Below, in pieces: positions 59,638 to 64,000 of a stretch of 64,000 nucleotides of DNA (the first letter of the stretch is position 1; each line of letters opens with the position of its first letter). This stretch comes from CAVQBJ01 sp963819075 (lineage in GTDB: Bacteria > Actinomycetota > Thermoleophilia > Solirubrobacterales > Solirubrobacteraceae). The notes below the pieces were generated by a model. That model did not search any database and was not told the origin of the DNA. It saw nothing but the letters and a program-made list of their open reading frames with translations. The stretch covers positions 620,001-684,000 of the forward strand of contig CAWFUP010000001.1 of the NCBI GenBank assembly GCA_963819075.1. Direction: 5' to 3'. Position numbers and translations under genes: made by a program.

Positions 59638-61041
59638 ATGCGTCGTATCAATGAGCTGCATCGCGCTGGATGGCGGCGTTTGCCGCGTCGAGGCTGGGCG
59701 GCGCTCGCCGTCGTGGCGACGTCGACTTGCCTGGCGTCGTTGTCGCTCGCGACAAGCGCGTTACCCGCTGCGGCCAACGCCGGCTCGGGGGCGACGGCAC
59801 CCTGGGTCACCTCGTCCGAGCCCACCGCGACCGCCTGGTCGCTGAACGTCCTCGACACCGCGACCTTCCCCTCCTCGGTGTCCCTGGCCCTCGCGCAGTT
59901 GCAGGTGTGGGGTCAGCCGCTCGGGCCCATATCGGTCGTGCCGAGAGTCGACGGCGTCTTCTCGGCGGACTTCCCGGTCAGTGGGCTGCAGCGCGGCGGC
60001 TACCTGGCCACGGTCAAGTGGACGCCGCTGTTCTCGGCGACGACGTGGTCGCCGCCGGTGGCCTTCAGCGTCGGCAGCCCGAGTTGCAGCGAGCCGGCGG
60101 TGCCGGTCAGCCTCCCGGGTGTCGACGTCTCGTACAGCACCCACACGACCAAGCCGTGGGGCGTGCGCTACCTGCCGCTCGGGCTCACGTTCACCCCGGT
60201 CTCGCCGGCGACATCCTCGACCTGCTCGCTGGTGGCGACGGGCACGTTACAAGTCCAGATCGGGCTGCGTCTCGTGGCGAACACCCCGCAGCTGACGATT
60301 CCCGTCGACAGCGTCGCCACCGCCGAGCTGGACTTCCTGCGGCCCGAGGCGGCGCAAGGTATCCCGACCTGCGACTGGGTCACCGTCAAGCTCGACTGCT
60401 CCCTCGACGGGGTCGGCGGCAACGTCTTGCGTTGGCACACCGAGGGCTTCTCCGAGCAGATCCAGGCCAGTCCGGGCAAGTGGGTACAGGTGTTCAACTC
60501 GGGGCCGCTCACGTTCTACGACAGCGTCGATCCGAGCCTCTCCTTCAGCGAGCAGGTGCAAACCGCCGAGACCGCCTTCCATCTCGGCTTGATCGCCCGC
60601 CTGCAGGACATCAACCCGCTCTACCTGATCCAGGAGCCGCCGGCGCGCTTGACCGTGACCGACGCGGCGGGACGGGTGACGGGCGTCGCCTCCGACGGGC
60701 GAGTCGTGCGCGACATACCCGGTTCGGTGTCGGTCGCCGACCGGTCGGGGTACTCGGCGGTGGTCCTGCTGACGCCACGCGGGCACTACACGGTGACGGC
60801 GTCGGGGCCGGTTCGCAGCTCCTACTCGCTCACCATGGATGAGCTCCAGCGCGGTGATCGATCGGGCCGGGACCGGGTCGAGGCCACGGCCGGCAGGTTC
60901 GCCCGGTCAGGCCGCGAGTCGGTGTGTCTGCCCGCCGCCGGTATCCGGTGCTCCGCGTCGACCCGGCGACTGCCCGCCTTCACCGTGCGGGCGAGGAGCC
61001 AGGTGGTGAGCGCTCCGGACTGGGGTCGGCTCGGCTTCTGA
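59638..61041 (+). CDS. Secreted protein of unknown function
   Basis: 467 residues with a twin-Arg-like basic start (HRAGWRRLPRRGWAALAVVA) and a signal cleavage site near ALPAAANA. The mature protein looks all-beta: short repeats of alternating hydrophobics (ALAQLQVWGQPLGPISVVPR; VQIGLRLVANTPQLTIPVDS), four well-spaced Cys (in SPSCSEP, SSTCSLV, IPTCDWV and KLDCSLD) that could form disulphides. No family recognised. The last 60 residues are Arg-rich and less ordered. A GGGGAGATGG site precedes the ATG. Confidence 0.65.
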   Translation: MRRINELHRAGWRRLPRRGWAALAVVATSTCLASLSLATSALPAAANAGSGATAPWVTSSEPTATAWSLNVLDTATFPSSVSLALAQLQVWGQPLGPISVVPRVDGVFSADFPVSGLQRGGYLATVKWTPLFSATTWSPPVAFSVGSPSCSEPAVPVSLPGVDVSYSTHTTKPWGVRYLPLGLTFTPVSPATSSTCSLVATGTLQVQIGLRLVANTPQLTIPVDSVATAELDFLRPEAAQGIPTCDWVTVKLDCSLDGVGGNVLRWHTEGFSEQIQASPGKWVQVFNSGPLTFYDSVDPSLSFSEQVQTAETAFHLGLIARLQDINPLYLIQEPPARLTVTDAAGRVTGVASDGRVVRDIPGSVSVADRSGYSAVVLLTPRGHYTVTASGPVRSSYSLTMDELQRGDRSGRDRVEATAGRFARSGRESVCLPAAGIRCSASTRRLPAFTVRARSQVVSAPDWGRLGF

Positions 61042-61101
61042 CCTGCGCGCACCCAGGGCCGGTGCACCGATGACGATGTTGTGATGCGTTAGCGTCAATC
61101 C

Positions 61102-61321
61102 GTGCGCACCACCCTCAACCTCGACGACGACGTCGTCGTCGTCGCACGCGAGCTCGCGGCCGCGGAACGTCGGTCGCTGGGCTCGGTCGTCTCTGAGCTC
61201 GCCCGCCGTGGCCTCACGCCCGCCCGCGTCGAGACGGAGGACGGCCTGCCGGTCATCCGCGTGCCGGCGCATGCCGCCCATCACGCCGGAGATGGTGCGG
61301 CGGGCACTCGACGAGGACTAG
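61102..61321 (+). pseudogene. VapB-type antitoxin with a frameshift
   Basis: From a GTG the frame reads MRTTLNLDDDVVVVARELAA and RRSLGSVVSELARRGLTPAR, an RHH antitoxin. The conserved tail PPITPEMVRRALDED ends at a TAG at 61319-61321 in another frame. The shift lies at about 61258-61275 (GTGCCGGCGCATGCCGCCC). In the unshifted frame the product gains an unrelated Ala/Arg-rich tail. Upstream, GATGCGTTAGCG resembles the operator of the related pair at 24.6 kb. Confidence 0.75.
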
Positions 61322-61452
61322 CCGCCGCTCGTGGCGCCGCCCTACGCCACCGCGCTCGCGGCGCTGCCTTGGGACTCGCACGTCGAACACGCGCGGATTC
61401 GAGCCTAGTCATCGCTGAGGGCCGCGACGTCGAGTTGCTGACGGCGCTCTGA
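61322..61452 (+). pseudogene. VapC (PIN toxin) relic with internal deletion
   Basis: Directly after the antitoxin, one frame gives ALPWDSHVEHARIRA, the early part of a PIN toxin (LALAWDSHVEHARIRAW), and another gives LVIAEGRDVELLTAL, resembling the end. Everything between, including the catalytic core, is missing. With the frameshifted antitoxin this is a dead VapBC module. Confidence 0.6.
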
Positions 61453-61531
61453 CGCTGCGCACTTGGGCTTCCGCGCGCCCCGACGCCCACGGACTCGGGC
61501 GCACGAAGAGGCCCGGTCGGCGCCTCGAAGC

Positions 61532-61583
61532 GGGGGTGTTCGACAAGACCCTCGCTATAGCCACAGAAAGGTCGAACACCCCC
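61532..61583. repeat. Palindromic intergenic element, copy 2
   Basis: Arms GGGGGTGTTCGAC (61532-61544) and GTCGAACACCCCC (61571-61583) are perfect 13-bp complements with a 26-bp loop. The arms share GGGGGTGTTCG with the palindrome at 52767-52817, but the loops differ. It stands in a 400-bp spacer (61453-61852) with no other feature I can support. Confidence 0.65.
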
Positions 61584-61852
61584 TCGCGGACGCCCGCGAG
61601 CCGTTGGAACCGCAGGCCGCGGCGGCAGTCGCCGGAGTCGCCGCGAGCCTCATCTCCACGGACATCGACGCGAGTCAGGCCTCGCGCCGAGCAACTGTAG
61701 CGGCGAGTATCCAGAATCTGTATGGTTCGGTTCCGAGAAGCTGTCGTCTCGGGTGGAGCCGACGAACAGCTTTGACACCGGCGCCCGGGAGCGTCCGGAC
61801 GGCGGTCACTGACGTCTACATACGGGCAGGGGAAGCCTCGATCGGAGGAGCT

Positions 61853-63481
61853 ATGGCTTCGTCATCGCGTTCGCTCGTCGGCATGCGCACACGCGTTGCC
61901 GCGATCCTCGTTGGGCTGTGCTGTGCCGCGCTGGGGGTCGGCGTCGCCGCCCCGGCGGCCGTTGCGCAGTCCGGTGCGAGCTGGCCGGTGGCCGGCCACG
62001 ACCTTTCTAACAGCCGCACACAGCCGGACGAGTTTCAGATCGGCGTCGGCAACGTGGGGCAGCTCGCGCCCAAGTGGATCTTCACCACGCACGGCGATGT
62101 GAGCGCCACGCCCACGGTGGACGGCGGGGCGGTGTACTTCCCGGACGGCGGCGGCTACCTGAACGCGGTGAATGCGAGCAGCGGTTCGCTCATCTGGCAG
62201 CAACGGATCCGCAACTACACCGGAATCGCCACCGCCAGCTCGCGCGTCAGTCCCGCGGTCGACGGCGATCGGCTGATCAGCGGTGACAGCTTCATCCTTG
62301 CGCACGCCGGCGGCGCGCACGTCTTCGCGGTGAACCGGTACACGGGAGCGCTGCTGTGGAGCACGCAGGTCGACGCCCATCCGGCGGCGATCATCACCGG
62401 TAATCCCGTCGTGTACGGCAACGAGGTGATCGTCGGCGTCTCCTCGAACGAGGAGACCGACGCGGTGGCGCCGTTCTACCAGTGCTGCACCTTCCGGGGC
62501 AGCGTCGTCGCGCTGTCGACCAGTACGGGCCAGATCCTCTGGAAGACCTACACCGTTCCGGCCAACACCGGCCCGTGCGCGGTGCAAACCCCGCCAGGGG
62601 GTTGTGGCTACAGCGGTGGCGCCGTCTGGGATACCCCGGCGATCGACCCGGCGACCGACAGCGTGTACGTGGGCACCGGCAACAACTACACGACACCCGA
62701 CGCCGCCGCGGCGTGTGAGGCAACGGCGGTGGCCAGCAAGACCTCGAATGACGGCTGTACGCCACCGAACGATTACTTCGACAGCGCGCTGTCGCTCAAT
62801 CTGCAAACGGGGCAGGTCAACTGGAGTCATAAGGTCGAGGGCTGGGACGCCTGGAACTTCGCCTGCGTCCTCGGTCAGGGTAAGAGCTGGTGCCCATCGA
62901 TCGCCGGGGACGACTACGACTTCAGCGGCTCGGGGCCGAACCTGTTCCAGATCGGGGGACGCACGCTCGTCGGCCTCGGCCAGAAGAGCGGCGTCTATTG
63001 GGCGCTCGACGCCTCGACCGGGAACATCGTGTGGGACAGGCTCGTCGGCGCCGGCGGTATTCAGGGCGGCATCCAGTGGGGCACCGCCTACGACGGCACG
63101 CGCATCTACGTTCCGATCGGAGACGTGCTCTACTCCGCCTACCAGCTCCCGTCAGGTCAGACCGATCACGCGGGATCGTGGGCCGCGCTCGACCCGGCGA
63201 CCGGCCGGATCATCTGGCAGGTTCCCGATCCCCACGGCTCGGCAGACCTCAGTCCCCCGACCGAGGCCAACGGCGTCCTGTACGTGGGCAGCACGGCCTG
63301 GTTCGGCGACAAGATGTTCGCGCTCAACGCGGCCACCGGAAAGGTGCTCTGGGGCTACGGCTCGAACGGCTCGCTGTGGGCGGGCCCGGCGGTCGCCAAC
63401 GGCACCGTCTACTGGGGGTCCGGCTACTACCAGGCCCTGCCGAGCAACAAGTTCTACGCCTTCAGCCTCGGTGGGCATTGA
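61853..63481 (+). CDS. Secreted PQQ-type beta-propeller protein (alcohol/PVA dehydrogenase-like)
   Basis: 542 residues from the ATG at 61853, with GGAGGAG 5 bp before; the frame runs 130 codons further up without support. A signal peptide (RVAAILVGLCCAALGVGVAA) ends near AVAQ. Repeated blades carry the tryptophan-docking pattern: VNASSGSLIWQQRI, VNRYTGALLWSTQV, LSTSTGQILWKTYT, LDASTGNIVWDRLV, LDPATGRIIWQVPD and LNAATGKVLWGYGS. The adjacent Cys pair in YQCCTFRGSVVAL resembles polyvinyl-alcohol dehydrogenases. Whether PQQ is bound is unknown; no PQQ synthesis gene is here. Confidence 0.85.
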   Translation: MASSSRSLVGMRTRVAAILVGLCCAALGVGVAAPAAVAQSGASWPVAGHDLSNSRTQPDEFQIGVGNVGQLAPKWIFTTHGDVSATPTVDGGAVYFPDGGGYLNAVNASSGSLIWQQRIRNYTGIATASSRVSPAVDGDRLISGDSFILAHAGGAHVFAVNRYTGALLWSTQVDAHPAAIITGNPVVYGNEVIVGVSSNEETDAVAPFYQCCTFRGSVVALSTSTGQILWKTYTVPANTGPCAVQTPPGGCGYSGGAVWDTPAIDPATDSVYVGTGNNYTTPDAAAACEATAVASKTSNDGCTPPNDYFDSALSLNLQTGQVNWSHKVEGWDAWNFACVLGQGKSWCPSIAGDDYDFSGSGPNLFQIGGRTLVGLGQKSGVYWALDASTGNIVWDRLVGAGGIQGGIQWGTAYDGTRIYVPIGDVLYSAYQLPSGQTDHAGSWAALDPATGRIIWQVPDPHGSADLSPPTEANGVLYVGSTAWFGDKMFALNAATGKVLWGYGSNGSLWAGPAVANGTVYWGSGYYQALPSNKFYAFSLGGH

Positions 63482-63484
63482 GAG

Positions 63485-64000
63485 CTAACTGACGACAATC
63501 CGCTGCCGTGTCAGGTGACCGTTGAGCGTCGCCGCCGCGACGGCGTCGAGCGGGTGGTGCGCGCGCACCACCCGCCGGCCAAGCGCGTTCAGCTGCGCCG
63601 TCACGATGGCCGCGAAGCCACGGCTGCGCAGCGCGACCTTCGCGCGCCCGATCAGGCGCCCGCCGATGCGCAGCGTCATGCTGCCGGCGCAGCGGCGGTT
63701 GCAGCTGACGCGGACGCCCACGCGATTGCCGCGGCGGTGCGCCGCCGCGCGCGATGCGCACCCTCAGCGGGGCGATGGCGGCGGTTGAGGCGGTGCGCGT
63801 CGTCGTGGTCGTCAGCGGTGCGGTCGCCGTGACCGTCGTGCTCAGCGCCGTGGAGACCGGCGGCGGGCTCGTGCTCGTGACCGTCGCGGTGCTCGTCGTC
63901 GTCGTGGTCGAGGTCGGCGACCACGTCGCCGCGGCCGGGCAGCTGAGCGATGTGCTGGTGGCCGTCGAGGTGCTCGTCGTCGTCGTGGTCGTCGTGCTCG
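63485..64000 (-). CDS. C-terminal part of a Thr-rich surface protein, apparently frameshifted (partial)
   Basis: Read from the window edge on the minus strand, one frame gives Thr-rich sequence (TSTTTTTSTATVTSTSPPPV) and then TASTAAIAPLRVRIA near 63765. The convincing continuation, NRVGVRVSCNRRCAGSMTLR and GRAKVALRSRGFAAIVTAQL, lies in another frame from about 63740 to the stop at 63485. The two join only by a frameshift in the GCGGCGGCGC tract around 63745. The end resembles actinobacterial surface beta-repeats with a Cys pair. The 5' end lies outside the window. Confidence 0.45.

Overview
The window is high-GC DNA with short spacers, many GTG starts, frequent 1-14 bp gene overlaps and no operon-scale gaps, which fits an actinobacterium. 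The mix of GDP-heptose genes, duplicated glycosyltransferases, many toxin-antitoxin (TA) remnants and large secreted proteins would suit Thermoleophilia/Solirubrobacterales, but that placement is an inference. I saw no rRNA, tRNA or CRISPR array.

Layout. 1-7.3 kb: the end of a membrane protein, then decayed IS256 and IS3 copies, then a minus-strand surface-glycan operon. It holds an FkbM methyltransferase, two GT4 glycosyltransferases that share an apparently identical 779-bp 3' part, and hddA-gmhA-gmhB for D-glycero-D-manno-heptose. 7.4-11.3 kb: nested insertion sequences. One intact IS256-type element sits in a relative's transposase gene; a second sits in the first codons of an IS110 transposase, with a 9-bp target duplication. 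11.4-15.7 kb: a secreted unknown protein, an ISAzo13-like relic, a polyprenyl glycosylphosphotransferase, an FmdB zinc ribbon protein and a sigma-region-4-like membrane protein.

15.8-26.4 kb: a defence/TA and duplication island. GT4 genes (one remnant, two near-identical full copies) alternate with AAA/DUF4143 ATPases. RHH-MazF, HipBA, VapBC and two AbrB-PIN modules follow, plus a truncated PIN gene. Several modules carry clear inverted-repeat operators. 26.5-33.3 kb: a 1085-residue ferritin-like/CDGSH/Fer4_19/CDGSH/truncated-globin fusion, coupled by a GTGA overlap to an HbpS-like haem-binding gene and divergent from a LysR regulator and an MFS exporter. This is the most unusual locus here. 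33.4-33.8 kb: a REP-like hairpin array.

34-49.4 kb: a GGDEF/HD-GYP membrane protein, a VapBC pair, an RHH antitoxin gene split by a 624-bp insert carrying hicB and a hicA stub, a SWIM-SNF2 helicase, a lipoprotein hydrolase, a third DUF4143 ATPase, then a divergent cluster (DUF899 and SDR against MFS, VOC and ECF sigma) and a hydrolase with a clear terminator. 49.5-64 kb: cell-envelope and secreted proteins (Ser-rich, Thr-rich/DUF11, GT39, a TIGR03118-like protein with an internal amber codon, a PQQ beta-propeller), a DrrAB-like ABC exporter with its MarR-type regulator, and more broken TA modules.
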